A stretch of DNA of 62,156 bases from Saprospiraceae bacterium (GTDB taxonomy: Bacteria > Bacteroidota > Bacteroidia > Chitinophagales > Saprospiraceae): NCBI GenBank assembly GCA_021739645.1, contig JAIPBL010000030.1:1-62156 (forward strand). Direction: 5' to 3'. The notes beneath the pieces were generated by a model. The model worked only from the letters and a program-made list of their open reading frames with translations. It was not told the origin of the DNA and made no database searches. Numbering within the stretch: the first letter of the stretch is position 1; the number at the start of each line of letters is the position of its first letter. The translations under genes and the position numbers were made by a program. This document shows, piece by piece, positions 8,898 through 17,481 of the stretch.

Positions 8898-11300
8898 TCA
8901 CACCGCCACCTTCAGCCATTTTCCCAGTTCCAAAAAGGCAGTCTTCCAAGCTTCGTCAGCATCTTCCCAATTGGAGGTGAAATGATGCTGGGCCATTTGA
9001 AAGTAGCAGTTTTGGCTCTTCCAAAGTTCTGGCAGGATGCCCAATTGCGCCAGCACCTCCAGCGTTCCAGCCAGTCGGCGAAGGCTCTCAGTGCCCTCGG
9101 CATTCGCTTTGTTTTTTTTAAGCTCCGCAAAAATACGTTCGCCAGAAACCAACTTAAGTCGTTGCATGTCAATGAATTGCACACCCCAAAGATGGTGTTC
9201 CGCTGCCAAATTGCGTAGCTCCCGAACGTTCAGTTTCCCGTTTTCAAAAAAACGATGTAACGACTGCTCTACCACGAATTGGGTGATGCCCTTCCAATTG
9301 TCCGGTACAGGAATATCATCTTTTAGCATCCGGTTCATGAGCTGGTAATTGTCCTCGTAATAGTCCTGGATGGCCGTCTCTGCCGCTGGGTAGCTCTTCG
9401 CCAAAATCTGTTTGTAGATTTTTACCTTCTCGTCCTTGAACAGATTATTGAACGAAAACCTTTCTGTCCCAAAATTTTGAATCAAGTCTATGACGTCAAC
9501 GAGCGTTGCATTGCGGAACGAATCGGTCATTTGCGCCTGAAGTTTGTCAAACGCCGCTCTATCCATGTCGAGTGAAATACTGCCAATCATGTGGTGCTGC
9601 CCGAGATAGATGACCGCGTAACTAAAGTTTTTTTCGGAATTGGTTAGCCTTGAAACGACCGTAGTTCGCCCCATTGCCAATCGTTGACCACCTGCAGGGA
9701 TTCGCTCAAGCACCTCATTATTTACCAAAAAATGGAGAAAACTCGCAGTGTCATCGTAGTCCTCAAAGATGGACGAGGCGGCGTAGTGCATCGCCACTCC
9801 GGTCAGTGTGAGCTGCGACGGCTGTACGTTCACCCGGAAGCTATCGGCGGCGTTGGCAAAGACGTTGCTCGACACCTTTTCCAGCCGTTTGATGAAGACG
9901 GGCGCAAGGCTCACACCCGTGGCGTTGTAGTGGTGGTACGTTGCCCGTAGGGCATACTGCAGCACTTGGTTCGTCTCGATACCGGACACCTCTGCGAAAA
10001 ACCAAGCGCAGCTCGTGTACATCAGTTGGCACTGTCGCTGGATCTCCAACAAGCGCAAGAGGTTCGTTTTTTCCAGCTTCGCAAGTTCCCGTCGTGCATG
10101 TTTTTCGATAAAAAACTCCACGTTTTCGTGCGAACGGTCTAGCATCACGACAATGTACTCGTTCCTTACCTCCCAAATGTCCTTCACCCACTGGCTCGCT
10201 GAAAGCTCAAATTCTTTTGTCAGCTCGTTCTGTAGCCAGTCCAATTCATCCCGCAGCGGACCCCGCCATGCTTGGTTCCAGCCGGGTTGGCTGCCCGTGT
10301 TGCAGCCACAGTCGGAGCGCCAGCGCTCCACGCCATGGACGCAACTCCACGAGCTATTTTCATGTATTTCAATTTCGTAAACGGGGGGGTGCAATTCCAA
10401 AAACTGCCCGTAGTTCGTGAGTGTAGCTTCCGTTTTTTCTTCGACAAAATCGAGACAAAACGCCAGCGCCATCTCGCCCCATTGGTGATGGTGACCGTAG
10501 CTCTCGCCATCTGTGGCGATATGTGAAAGTTGCGGCGCATCATCATCATCGAACACGCTGACCATGCGCTCGGCAAAGGCACTTCCGTTGTTCAACAAGC
10601 CTTGGAAAGCCACGTCTTTTGCCACATTTCCATCATAAAAAAACAGGTCTATCTGCTTGCCAGAGGGCAAGTTGCAGCGATAGGCTTGGCGGGGGTCCAC
10701 GTTTTCGTGGGGCAGTTGGGTCCAGTCTGTTGAGCCGATTTTTCTTACAGCCTTCGCCTGCCGGGGCGCCAGCACGGTGAAGCGGATGTCGTGCGCCGCC
10801 AGTACCTCCAGTGTCGGGGTGTCCACGGCAGCCTCGGGTAGCCACATCCCCTCCGGCTTGCGGCCAAAGCGCCGTTCGAAATCGGCGATGCCCCAGCGAA
10901 CCTGCGTCACTTTGTCCCGTTCATTGGCCAGCGGTAAAATGGTGTGGTTGTAGGCTTGTGCCAAGGCATTGCCATGCCCCCCAAACCGGTTCCAGCTTTT
11001 TCTGTCGGCATCGAGGATGGTGTGGTAGGTGTCGGGGTCGGCGGTTTCAAGCCATGAGAGCAGCGTTGGCCCGAAGTTGAAACTGATTTGGGCGTAGTTG
11101 TTGACGATTTTACGAATAAAATCCTCCTCGCCGTGGATACGTGCCGCCGTGTTTCGGGCATAGCACTCGAAGTTGATGCGCTCGTTCCAGTCGTGAAACG
11201 GCGCTGCGCTTTCTTGTATTTCGATGACCTCCAGCCAAGCACTTTCCCGTGGTGGCTGGTAAAAATGGCCGTGGATACAGACGTATTTGTTGCTTTGCAT
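8898..11300 (-). CDS. Glycoside hydrolase family 57 protein with DUF3536 domain
   Basis: 800 residues from the ATG at 11300 (MQSNKYVCIHGHFYQPPRES). The HGHFYQPPRE start and the region to about residue 330 are the GH57 catalytic (beta/alpha)7 barrel: HISFNFGPTLLSWLE-type strand, RFGRKPEGMWLPEAAVD, and later DGESYGHHHQWGE. The C-terminal half is the DUF3536 all-helical part. GH57 enzymes act on alpha-glucans (amylase, branching or 4-alpha-glucanotransferase activity), so this is probably a glycogen-related cytosolic enzyme; glgC at 47939-49213 supplies ADP-glucose for the same polymer. It follows gldD on the same strand with nested palindrome copy 2 between them, 9 nt before its ATG. A longer frame to 11348 would run through the palindrome and is rejected. 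Confidence 0.88.
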   Translation of the reverse strand: MQSNKYVCIHGHFYQPPRESAWLEVIEIQESAAPFHDWNERINFECYARNTAARIHGEEDFIRKIVNNYAQISFNFGPTLLSWLETADPDTYHTILDADRKSWNRFGGHGNALAQAYNHTILPLANERDKVTQVRWGIADFERRFGRKPEGMWLPEAAVDTPTLEVLAAHDIRFTVLAPRQAKAVRKIGSTDWTQLPHENVDPRQAYRCNLPSGKQIDLFFYDGNVAKDVAFQGLLNNGSAFAERMVSVFDDDDAPQLSHIATDGESYGHHHQWGEMALAFCLDFVEEKTEATLTNYGQFLELHPPVYEIEIHENSSWSCVHGVERWRSDCGCNTGSQPGWNQAWRGPLRDELDWLQNELTKEFELSASQWVKDIWEVRNEYIVVMLDRSHENVEFFIEKHARRELAKLEKTNLLRLLEIQRQCQLMYTSCAWFFAEVSGIETNQVLQYALRATYHHYNATGVSLAPVFIKRLEKVSSNVFANAADSFRVNVQPSQLTLTGVAMHYAASSIFEDYDDTASFLHFLVNNEVLERIPAGGQRLAMGRTTVVSRLTNSEKNFSYAVIYLGQHHMIGSISLDMDRAAFDKLQAQMTDSFRNATLVDVIDLIQNFGTERFSFNNLFKDEKVKIYKQILAKSYPAAETAIQDYYEDNYQLMNRMLKDDIPVPDNWKGITQFVVEQSLHRFFENGKLNVRELRNLAAEHHLWGVQFIDMQRLKLVSGERIFAELKKNKANAEGTESLRRLAGTLEVLAQLGILPELWKSQNCYFQMAQHHFTSNWEDADEAWKTAFLELGKWLKVAV

Positions 11301-11309
11301 AATTAATGT

Positions 11310-11391
11310 GGCCACCCAATTTTTTGGGTAGGCCGAAATAAATACCATTCCCCCGTCCTTTCAAACGGCCAACCCAATAAATTGGGTGGCC
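11310..11391. repeat. Nested palindromic repeat element, copy 2
   Basis: Left arm 11310-11334: GGCC, ACCCAA, TTTT loop, TTGGGT, A, GGCC. Spacer 11335-11366 starts GAA and ends AAAC. Right arm 11367-11391: GGCC, A, ACCCAAT, AA, ATTGGGT, GGCC. Compared with copy 1 the GGTC/GACC pair has become GGCC/GGCC and the outer G-C pair has become A-T, so pairing is kept. It lies between the gldD stop (11395) and the GH57 ATG (11300). Confidence 0.92.
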
Positions 11392-11394
11392 ATT

Positions 11395-11988
11395 TCATTT
11401 CCACTCAAAAGTCTCAATCATCCGCTCCACGTCCTTCCGCACAAAGTCGTACACAGGAGCTAGACTGTCCGTGTTGGGTTCAGTGTAAAAGTACAATGCC
11501 CCCCTGAAAAAATGCTGCTGCTCCGCCGTGTCGGTTAGGAAAAACTGGAGCTGAGAAGCCACGGGGCCTTCCACCGTAAATAGCATGCCTTTTACATTGT
11601 GCTTCTGGATGAGTATTGGGTTTTCCTGGATATAGGTCGCTTTTTTGTTGTGCCAATCCGTCATCTTGAAGGCATCGGTCTTGAGGCGGTCGGCATTTTT
11701 TTCCTTCGTAATGGGTGCATAGCTGCAATGCAAGCGGCAGTCAAAATCCTTCACGACCACGTTGAACCAGCAGGGGTGCTCTGGTTTTTCATCGAAAAAA
11801 ATCGTGTCCTGCTGGATGACCGCGTACTTAGGATATTCGAACGAAATGCCGCAGTATCCTTCGGTAAATGGCTGGTATGCCTTTTCTGGGTAAACCACCT
11901 TAGGGTAGGCACGGGGCTTGGGCGTCAGGATGGGGTCCTCGCAGGAAGCCAAGAAAAGAACAACGAAAAAAAATGCTAGAAATCTCAT
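11395..11988 (-). CDS. gldD: Gliding motility lipoprotein GldD
   Basis: 197 residues with a lipoprotein signal (FFFVVLFLASC, lipid-attached Cys16). The body matches GldD: TPKPRAYPKVVYPEKAYQ, the CGISFEYPKYA motif near residue 47, and CWFNVVVKDFDCRLHCSY in the middle. GldD is required for gliding and type IX secretion in Flavobacterium and is anchored in the cell envelope. Its gene is normally in a mutY-ssb-gldE-gldD block; here it follows ssb after a 123-nt spacer with no gldE. The stop codon is 3 nt from nested palindrome copy 2. Confidence 0.93.
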   Translation of the reverse strand: MRFLAFFFVVLFLASCEDPILTPKPRAYPKVVYPEKAYQPFTEGYCGISFEYPKYAVIQQDTIFFDEKPEHPCWFNVVVKDFDCRLHCSYAPITKEKNADRLKTDAFKMTDWHNKKATYIQENPILIQKHNVKGMLFTVEGPVASQLQFFLTDTAEQQHFFRGALYFYTEPNTDSLAPVYDFVRKDVERMIETFEWK

Positions 11989-12010
11989 TTTCAGTAATTT
12001 ACAAAACTAA

Positions 12011-12043
12011 AACGAGCCGTTTTTTCAATAAAAACGGCTCGTT
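12011..12043 (-). terminator. Hairpin between ssb and gldD
   Basis: AACGAGCCGTTTTT (12011-12024) pairs with AAAAACGGCTCGTT (12030-12043), a 14-bp perfect stem. Reading from ssb it is followed by a modest T-rich stretch. It probably ends or reduces ssb transcription and so partly uncouples gldD. Confidence 0.7.
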
Positions 12044-12076
12044 GAGGTATCAATTTTAGCGGTGCCACCGTGGAAG

Positions 12077-12111
12077 CAGTCCCTGACTGCCCACTGGCAA
12101 ACTGCCAACTT
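12077..12111. repeat. CCAACTG/ACTGCC word tract after ssb
   Basis: Contains CTGACTGCCCACTGGCAAACTGCCAACTT, the same word family as 36607-36645 and 55711-55741. It ends at the ssb stop codon. Confidence 0.6.
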
Positions 12112-12573
12112 TTAGAACGGCAGGTCGTCGGTAGGCGGCTCGCCCACGTCTTCCATGACGCTAGATGCCTCGTTGGTGGTGGTGCGTGGTGCAGCGGTGT
12201 TGCTTGGTTCGTCGCCGGAGCCGGGGAAGTAACCGCCGCCACCGCCTTCTTTGCGCTCCAACATTTGGAAGTTGCTCGCCACAATTTCCGTGAAGTATTT
12301 CTTCACATTGTCTTTGTCGGTGTACTCCCGGTAGGTCAGTTTCCCTTCCACGTAGATGAGCATTCCTTTTTTGAGGAACTTTTCGGCAATCTCGGCTTGC
12401 CCCCGCCAAACGACAACGTTGTGCCATTCAGTGGTGTCAACCTTGTTGCCTTCTTTGTCTTTGTAGCTTTCGGAGGTGGCCAGCGAGAACTTGGCGACTG
12501 CGACACCTGATTCAAGCCTCCGAACCTCAGGGTCTTTGCCGAGGCGGCCAATGAGTGTAACTCGATTCAACAT
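12112..12573 (-). CDS. ssb: Single-stranded DNA-binding protein
   Basis: 153 residues. The OB fold covers about 1-105 (MLNRVTLIGRLGKDPEVR, FSLATSESYKDKEG, TEWHNVVVWRGQAEIAEKFL, VEGKLTYREYTDKDN). A Gly-rich and Ser/Thr-rich linker (about 108-145) leads to the acidic C-terminal tip DDLPF, which docks partner enzymes. It coats single-stranded DNA in replication and repair. It lies 66 nt downstream of mutY on the same strand. Confidence 0.97.
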   Translation of the reverse strand: MLNRVTLIGRLGKDPEVRRLESGVAVAKFSLATSESYKDKEGNKVDTTEWHNVVVWRGQAEIAEKFLKKGMLIYVEGKLTYREYTDKDNVKKYFTEIVASNFQMLERKEGGGGGYFPGSGDEPSNTAAPRTTTNEASSVMEDVGEPPTDDLPF

Positions 12574-12639
12574 AACAATGCAGTTTTGTGGTTAAAGTTT
12601 GCTCATACCCCCCGTCTAACGCCGGGGGATGTATGTTTT

Positions 12640-13791
12640 TTAAAACAGTTCTAAAGGTAAAAACTTCTGCTGAAAGTACAAGTCAATGACCTTTGGAAAG
12701 GCAAAGTTGGAAAGTTTTCTCCGTTCTACTGCCACCCAGTTTTCTTCTTTTGGTAAAAAATCGGCACCGACTCCCAGCTCCCAGAATGTCGCCACTATCC
12801 GCTGGTGCGTCAGCTCCTGCCGCTGCGGTGGCGATACCCGCAGCAGTTGCCAGCCCGATTCGCCTAGCCACGCTTCACAAGTTTTGTTCTTGGTCAAAAA
12901 CTGGCGGTCGTCGTGCAGCGCCTCCGTTTCAATCAACGGAAAGTCGTAGAGGTTTTGCCAGATGTCCTTCTCAGTTCTTTTTTTGATAAAAACCTCTCTC
13001 AATCGATTGATTATCAAATAGTTGAAAATGCGCTGTCGTCGCACCAGCTTCTTTGTTTTAACGGGCAACTCCCCCGTTTTTTTCTCCAAAAAAGCCACAC
13101 AATGCTCCTGCATCGGGCAAGTCGGGCATTTCGGCGTAGCAGGGGTGCAGTGCGTGGCGCCGAAGTCCATGATGGCCTGGTTGAACCCGCTGGGCGAGAA
13201 ATTGGGAATTGGGGAAATTGGGAATTGGGGAATTGTTTCTCCCCCAATTCCCCAATTCCCAATTTCCAACAAACCTTGCGCCAGCACCGCAAATTCCTTC
13301 TTCCCCATCGTCGAATCAATCGGCGTCTCCATGCCAAAAAACCGGGACAGCACCCGATACACGTTGCCGTCCACCACGGCATAAGGCAGGTCGTAGGCGA
13401 AGGAGGCGATGGCTGCTGCCGTGTAGTCTCCGATCCCTTTCAGCGAGCGGATACCTTCGTAAGTAGTTGGAAATGAGCCGTTTAGTTCGTGAGCGATATG
13501 CTTGGCCGCAGCGTGGAGGTTGCGAGCACGGGAGTAGTAGCCGAGGCCCTCCCATAGTTTCATCGCCTCGTCCTCCGGGGCATTGGCGAGGTCGGTGACG
13601 GTTGGGTAGGCCGCCTTGAACCGCTCGAAATACGGCAGCCCCTGCTCCACCCTCGTCTGCTGCAAAATGATTTCGGAGAGCCAAACGAGGTAGGGGTTGC
13701 GCTCACCTTTCCAGGGCATGGGGCGGTGATGCCCACTGTGCCAGTCGAGTAGGTTTATGGTGAAGAAAAGATGACGATTGGTGGTAGCCAT
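12640..13791 (-). CDS. mutY: A/G-specific adenine glycosylase MutY with a repeat-derived insert
   Basis: 383 residues. It removes adenine opposite 8-oxoguanine in base-excision repair. Visible parts: catalytic Glu40 in LSEIILQQTRV, the helix-hairpin-helix SLKGIGDYTAAAIAS (116-130), catalytic Asp141 in AVVDGNVYRV, the [4Fe-4S] Cys set C215, C222, C225, C231, and a C-terminal NUDIX-like domain (about 245-375). Oddity: between the HhH-GPD core and the FNQAIMDFG helix, where the family normally has a few residues, there is a segment of about 26 residues (176-201) rich in Ile/Pro/Gly/Asn, encoded by an ATTGGG-word inverted repeat. The frame stays open and all catalytic residues are kept. First gene of the mutY-ssb-gldD group. 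Confidence 0.95.
   Translation of the reverse strand: MATTNRHLFFTINLLDWHSGHHRPMPWKGERNPYLVWLSEIILQQTRVEQGLPYFERFKAAYPTVTDLANAPEDEAMKLWEGLGYYSRARNLHAAAKHIAHELNGSFPTTYEGIRSLKGIGDYTAAAIASFAYDLPYAVVDGNVYRVLSRFFGMETPIDSTMGKKEFAVLAQGLLEIGNWGIGGETIPQFPISPIPNFSPSGFNQAIMDFGATHCTPATPKCPTCPMQEHCVAFLEKKTGELPVKTKKLVRRQRIFNYLIINRLREVFIKKRTEKDIWQNLYDFPLIETEALHDDRQFLTKNKTCEAWLGESGWQLLRVSPPQRQELTHQRIVATFWELGVGADFLPKEENWVAVERRKLSNFAFPKVIDLYFQQKFLPLELF
13199..13268. repeat. ATTGGG-word inverted repeat inside mutY
   Basis: Left part: AAATTGGGAATTGGGGAAATT then GGGAATTGGGGAATTG; right part: CCCCCAATTCCCC then AATTCCCAATTTCC. The halves are complementary across a short TTTCT loop. It adds whole codons only, so the frame is kept. 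Confidence 0.92.
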
Positions 13792-13949
13792 TTAGCGGTG
13801 ATAGTGTGGGGCAAGATTTTGAACGTGGATTGAGTGAGGCGAAAGTAAAAAGATTGGGGGAGGGCTGGGAAAAATAGCTGCCCGCTAAATGACAAAGTGA
13901 ATGTTCAGAAAAGTGTGTCAATCGTTTTGGCCCGTAAAAAAGCACCTGG

Positions 13950-14018
13950 CAATTGTCCACACCAGAAACTTCGGCGCGGAGGCCGCTGCCTAGGCGACAA
14001 GGGTTTCACGGACAATTG
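13950..14018. other. Structured inverted repeat in the mutY/S9 peptidase divergent gap
   Basis: CAATTGTCC (13950-13958) pairs with GGACAATTG (14010-14018). Inside, GAAAC (13965-13969) pairs with GTTTC (14003-14007), and the GC-rich centre can form a CGGC/GCCG hairpin and a GCCTAGGC palindrome. It could be a structured leader or small RNA, but I match it to no known family. Nothing else was recognised in the 307-nt gap 13792-14098. Confidence 0.4.
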
Positions 14019-14098
14019 TTGCAAATAGCCCAAAAAAAAAGGCACAAGCAACGCTCTCGCTTTCTATTTTCACCGCTCAACCACTAATCACTTGACGC

Positions 14099-16921
14099 AT
14101 GAAATTCAAATTTTGCCTTTTTTTCTTCCTGTTGCTTTTGGTAAAAATACAGGCACAGGCTCCTGCCAAGAAACAACTCGAACCTGCCGACCTCGCTCAC
14201 TGGAACGAGATAAAATCACCAAAAATCTCCAACAACGGCCACTGGGTAGCCTTCACCCTCAAGGCGGAGGAAGGCGACGGCAGTCTCCAAATCTGGAACG
14301 CCAACAAGGGCACTACCCGCCGCTTCGAGCGAGGTGAGGGAGCTGTGTTTTCCGCTGACAACCAATTCATTGCATTCAAAATAAAACCGTTCGAAGACAC
14401 CATCAAGGCGCAGCGCCGGCGTAAAATGAAAAAAGAAGAACTCAGCAAAGACACCCTCTGCATCCTGCACCTCGGCATGGGGTCGGTGATTAAAATACCC
14501 GATGTGAAGTCCTTCGCCATGCCCGAAAAATGGGACGGCTGGCTGGCCTACCAGCTCGAACCTGCGCAGAAAAAGGACGAGAAACCCGCCGCTGATTCTA
14601 CCGTCGTTGCACCGGAAAAAAAGAAAGAAAAGAAGCCAAAAAAAGAGGGCAAGGATATTGGCTCGAAGCTCGTGCTGGTCGAAATGGCCACCCAAAAGGC
14701 GGACACCGTCGCCTTCGTTCGAGACTACAAACTGGCCAAGGAAGGCGCCCGAATCCTTATCAACAGCAGCGGCACAGGCGACTCCCTGCTGGCCGAGGGC
14801 ATCTATCTTTTTGACTGCAAAGAGCGGGCATTAAAGCCACTCGTTCGGCAAAAAGGCGAGTACAAAAGCCTGACATTCAATGAGAAAGGAACGCAGCTCG
14901 CCTTCTTCGCCAACCTCGACACCGCCAAGGCGCAGGTGCCGCCCTTTGGCCTCCTGTACTGGGAAGAAGGCATGAACGAAGCCGAAATACTGGCTGACTC
15001 GGCTTCGCAATTTTTACCAAAAACATGGCGGGTGAGCGAAAATGCCGCCCCGGTCTTTAGCAAGGACGGCTCCAAGCTCTACCTCGGCATCGCCCCGCCG
15101 CCAATTCTTCAAGACACCAACCTGCTCGATGATGAAATCGTGAACGTGGAAGTGTGGGCCAGCACCGACGGGCGACTCCACACCAACCAAAAAACCCTCG
15201 TGGACCAGGAGCGCAAGCGCACCTACGACGTGGTTTGGTTCGCTGCGCAAAACAGGTTCGTGCCGCTGGCAACTGAGGAGATGCCCGACCTGAGCTTCGC
15301 CCCCGACCGGGCTGGCAGCGTGGCGCTCGGCTTCAACGACCAGCCTTATTTGCAAATGATTTCGTGGGAAGGTGAGGGCCGCAAAAATGTCTGGTTGATT
15401 GACGAAGCGACAGGCAGCCGCAAGGAAATCACCAAGAACCTGCGGGGCAACCCTCGGCTCTCGCCCGCTGCTGACTATGCTTTTTGGTACAGCGATATAG
15501 ATACCGCTTGGTATGCTTATTCGGTGAAAATGGATGATATTAAACGCATCACTGACAACCAGACCGTGTCGTTTGTGGATGAACTGAACGATGTGCCGGA
15601 CTACCCCTCACCCTATGGCCTCGCCACTTGGGTCGGCGATTCGACAGGAGCCAGCACCAGTCTGCTCCTCTACGACCGTTACGACATCTGGCAAATTGAC
15701 CCGACGGGGCAGTCCGTTGCCGTGAACCTGACACAAGGTCGGGCAAGCCGTACCCAGTATCGTTTCGTCCGCCTCGACCCGGAGGAGCGGTTCGTGATGG
15801 CGGGCCAACGCCTGCTGCTCCATGTTTTTGATGAAAAAACAAAGGCCGAAGGCTATGCCCTGCTGATGCTGGGCGCCGGGCAGCCGATTCAGTTGCTGAA
15901 AGAAGACTTTGCTTACTCCAGCCCACAGAAGGCACTGGACGCCGACCGCCTGCTTTTTACGAAGGAAAATTTCCAGACTTTCCCCGACCTGCTGTACGCC
16001 GATTTCACCTTCCAGAAACCAAGAAGGGTGAGCAACGCCAATCCACAGCAAGCCAATTATCGCTGGGGCAGCATCGAATTGTACGAGTGGACGGCGCTGG
16101 ACGGCCAGCGTTTGCAGGGGCTTTTGGTGAAACCTGAGGGTTTTGACCCGAAGAAACAGTACCCGATGCTGGTGAATTTTTACGAGCGCAGCAGCGACGA
16201 ACTGCACCAGCACCGGGCGCCGTACCCGGGCCGCAGCAGCATCAACTACTCGTACTACGCCAGCCGTGGCTACCTGATTTTCAACCCGGACATCCCCTAC
16301 CGCACGGGCTACCCCGGAGAGAGCTGCTACAACGCCGTGGTATCAGGCGTAACATCGCTGATTGACAAAGGCTTTGTGGACAAGGCCCGCATTGGGGCAC
16401 AGGGGCATAGTTGGGGCGGCTATCAGGTCGCCTATTTGACCACAAAAACTGACATCTTCAAGTGCGCCGAAAGTGGTGCGCCGGTGGTGAACATGTTCTC
16501 GGCCTACGGTGGCATCCGTTGGCAGACGGGTCTCAGCCGGATGTTCCAGTACGAGCACACGCAGAGCCGCATTGGCGGCACGATTTGGGAGTACCCGCTG
16601 CGGTACATCGAGAACTCGCCGCTATTTTCATTGGACAAGGTAAACACACCGCTGCTCATCATGCACAACGACGCTGACGGGCATGTGCCTTGGTACCAAG
16701 GCATTGAGTACTTTACGGCGCTGCGCCGCCTCGGCAAACCGGCTTGGATGCTGAACTACAACGATGAGCCGCACTGGCCGCTCAAGCTGCAAAACCGCAA
16801 GGATTTCCAGCTGCGCATGAGCCAGTTTTTTGACCATTATTTGATGGATAAACCCATGCCACAGTGGATGGTGCGGGGCGTGCCGGCGGTGGAAAAGGGG
16901 ATTCGGTTGGGGGTGGATTGA
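14099..16921 (+). CDS. S9 family prolyl-oligopeptidase-type serine peptidase, secreted
   Basis: 940 residues with a signal peptide (FCLFFFLLLLVKIQAQA). Residues about 30-640 form the propeller-type N-terminal domain (WNEIKSPKISNNGHWVAF, FNEKGTQLAFFANL). The C-terminal alpha/beta-hydrolase domain (about 660-930) holds the catalytic triad: Ser771 in GAQGHSWGGYQ, Asp858 or Asp860 in HNDADGHVP, and His892 in DEPHWP. A Lys-rich insert (about 155-185) is unusual. Such enzymes cleave dipeptides or oligopeptides in the periplasm. Monocistronic, divergent from mutY. Confidence 0.92.
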   Translation: MKFKFCLFFFLLLLVKIQAQAPAKKQLEPADLAHWNEIKSPKISNNGHWVAFTLKAEEGDGSLQIWNANKGTTRRFERGEGAVFSADNQFIAFKIKPFEDTIKAQRRRKMKKEELSKDTLCILHLGMGSVIKIPDVKSFAMPEKWDGWLAYQLEPAQKKDEKPAADSTVVAPEKKKEKKPKKEGKDIGSKLVLVEMATQKADTVAFVRDYKLAKEGARILINSSGTGDSLLAEGIYLFDCKERALKPLVRQKGEYKSLTFNEKGTQLAFFANLDTAKAQVPPFGLLYWEEGMNEAEILADSASQFLPKTWRVSENAAPVFSKDGSKLYLGIAPPPILQDTNLLDDEIVNVEVWASTDGRLHTNQKTLVDQERKRTYDVVWFAAQNRFVPLATEEMPDLSFAPDRAGSVALGFNDQPYLQMISWEGEGRKNVWLIDEATGSRKEITKNLRGNPRLSPAADYAFWYSDIDTAWYAYSVKMDDIKRITDNQTVSFVDELNDVPDYPSPYGLATWVGDSTGASTSLLLYDRYDIWQIDPTGQSVAVNLTQGRASRTQYRFVRLDPEERFVMAGQRLLLHVFDEKTKAEGYALLMLGAGQPIQLLKEDFAYSSPQKALDADRLLFTKENFQTFPDLLYADFTFQKPRRVSNANPQQANYRWGSIELYEWTALDGQRLQGLLVKPEGFDPKKQYPMLVNFYERSSDELHQHRAPYPGRSSINYSYYASRGYLIFNPDIPYRTGYPGESCYNAVVSGVTSLIDKGFVDKARIGAQGHSWGGYQVAYLTTKTDIFKCAESGAPVVNMFSAYGGIRWQTGLSRMFQYEHTQSRIGGTIWEYPLRYIENSPLFSLDKVNTPLLIMHNDADGHVPWYQGIEYFTALRRLGKPAWMLNYNDEPHWPLKLQNRKDFQLRMSQFFDHYLMDKPMPQWMVRGVPAVEKGIRLGVD

Positions 16922-16943
16922 GTTGAGCTTAATCCTTTTTGGG

Positions 16944-16976
16944 ATTGTCGGTGTCGCTTGAAGCGACGCCGACAAT
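16944..16976 (+). terminator. Repeat-like hairpin after the S9 peptidase gene
   Basis: ATTGTCGGTGTCGCTT pairs with AAGCGACGCCGACAAT with a single G-U pair and almost no loop. No T-run follows, so it may be a dispersed palindrome rather than a classical terminator. Confidence 0.55.
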
Positions 16977-17047
16977 TACCTGCTGCTTCAAGTCCTGCTA
17001 TTTATTTATTTTCGGCGAAAAATTCATACCGTATGTTCTCCCACCCG

Positions 17048-17446
17048 ATGCAAATCACCTTCGCTACCCCTGCTCTGCTTTTCCCGGCCATTTCGCTGTT
17101 GCTGTTGGCCTTCACCAACAAGTTTTTGGCCATTGCCAACCTCATCCGCAACCTGCACGACCGCTACGAAAAGGAGAATCAGCTCATTTTGCGGGAGCAA
17201 ATCGTGCATTTGCGCAAGCGACTAAACCTCATTCGGCTGATGCAGGCGTTTGCCATCGGCAGCTTTTTGATGTGCTTCGTGTGCATGTTCCTATTGTTTT
17301 GGGAGAAGCCAGCGGCGGCCACTTGGGTCTTTGTCGGCAGCCTGTTGCTGATGATCGTTTCGCTGGTAATGAGCCTGACAGAGATTTGGATTTCGGCAGG
17401 TGCCCTTCGGCTGTTGTTGAAGGACTTCGAAAAAGAGGTGAAATAA
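17048..17446 (+). CDS. DUF2721 membrane protein
   Basis: 132 residues from the ATG at 17048 (MQITFATPALLFPAISLLLL), which matches the usual N-terminus of this family; an ATG at 17033 would add five residues. Three membrane helices are seen: about 7-25, 68-88 and 92-112. The loop between the first two is charged (NLIRNLHDRYEKENQLILREQ). DUF2721 proteins are small inner-membrane proteins of unknown function. The gene converges with the radical SAM gene, with a 35-nt gap made of AACTCAAAACTCACC words. Confidence 0.8.
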   Translation: MQITFATPALLFPAISLLLLAFTNKFLAIANLIRNLHDRYEKENQLILREQIVHLRKRLNLIRLMQAFAIGSFLMCFVCMFLLFWEKPAAATWVFVGSLLLMIVSLVMSLTEIWISAGALRLLLKDFEKEVK

Positions 17447-17481
17447 CCAACTCAAAACTCACCACTCGAAACTCAAAACTT

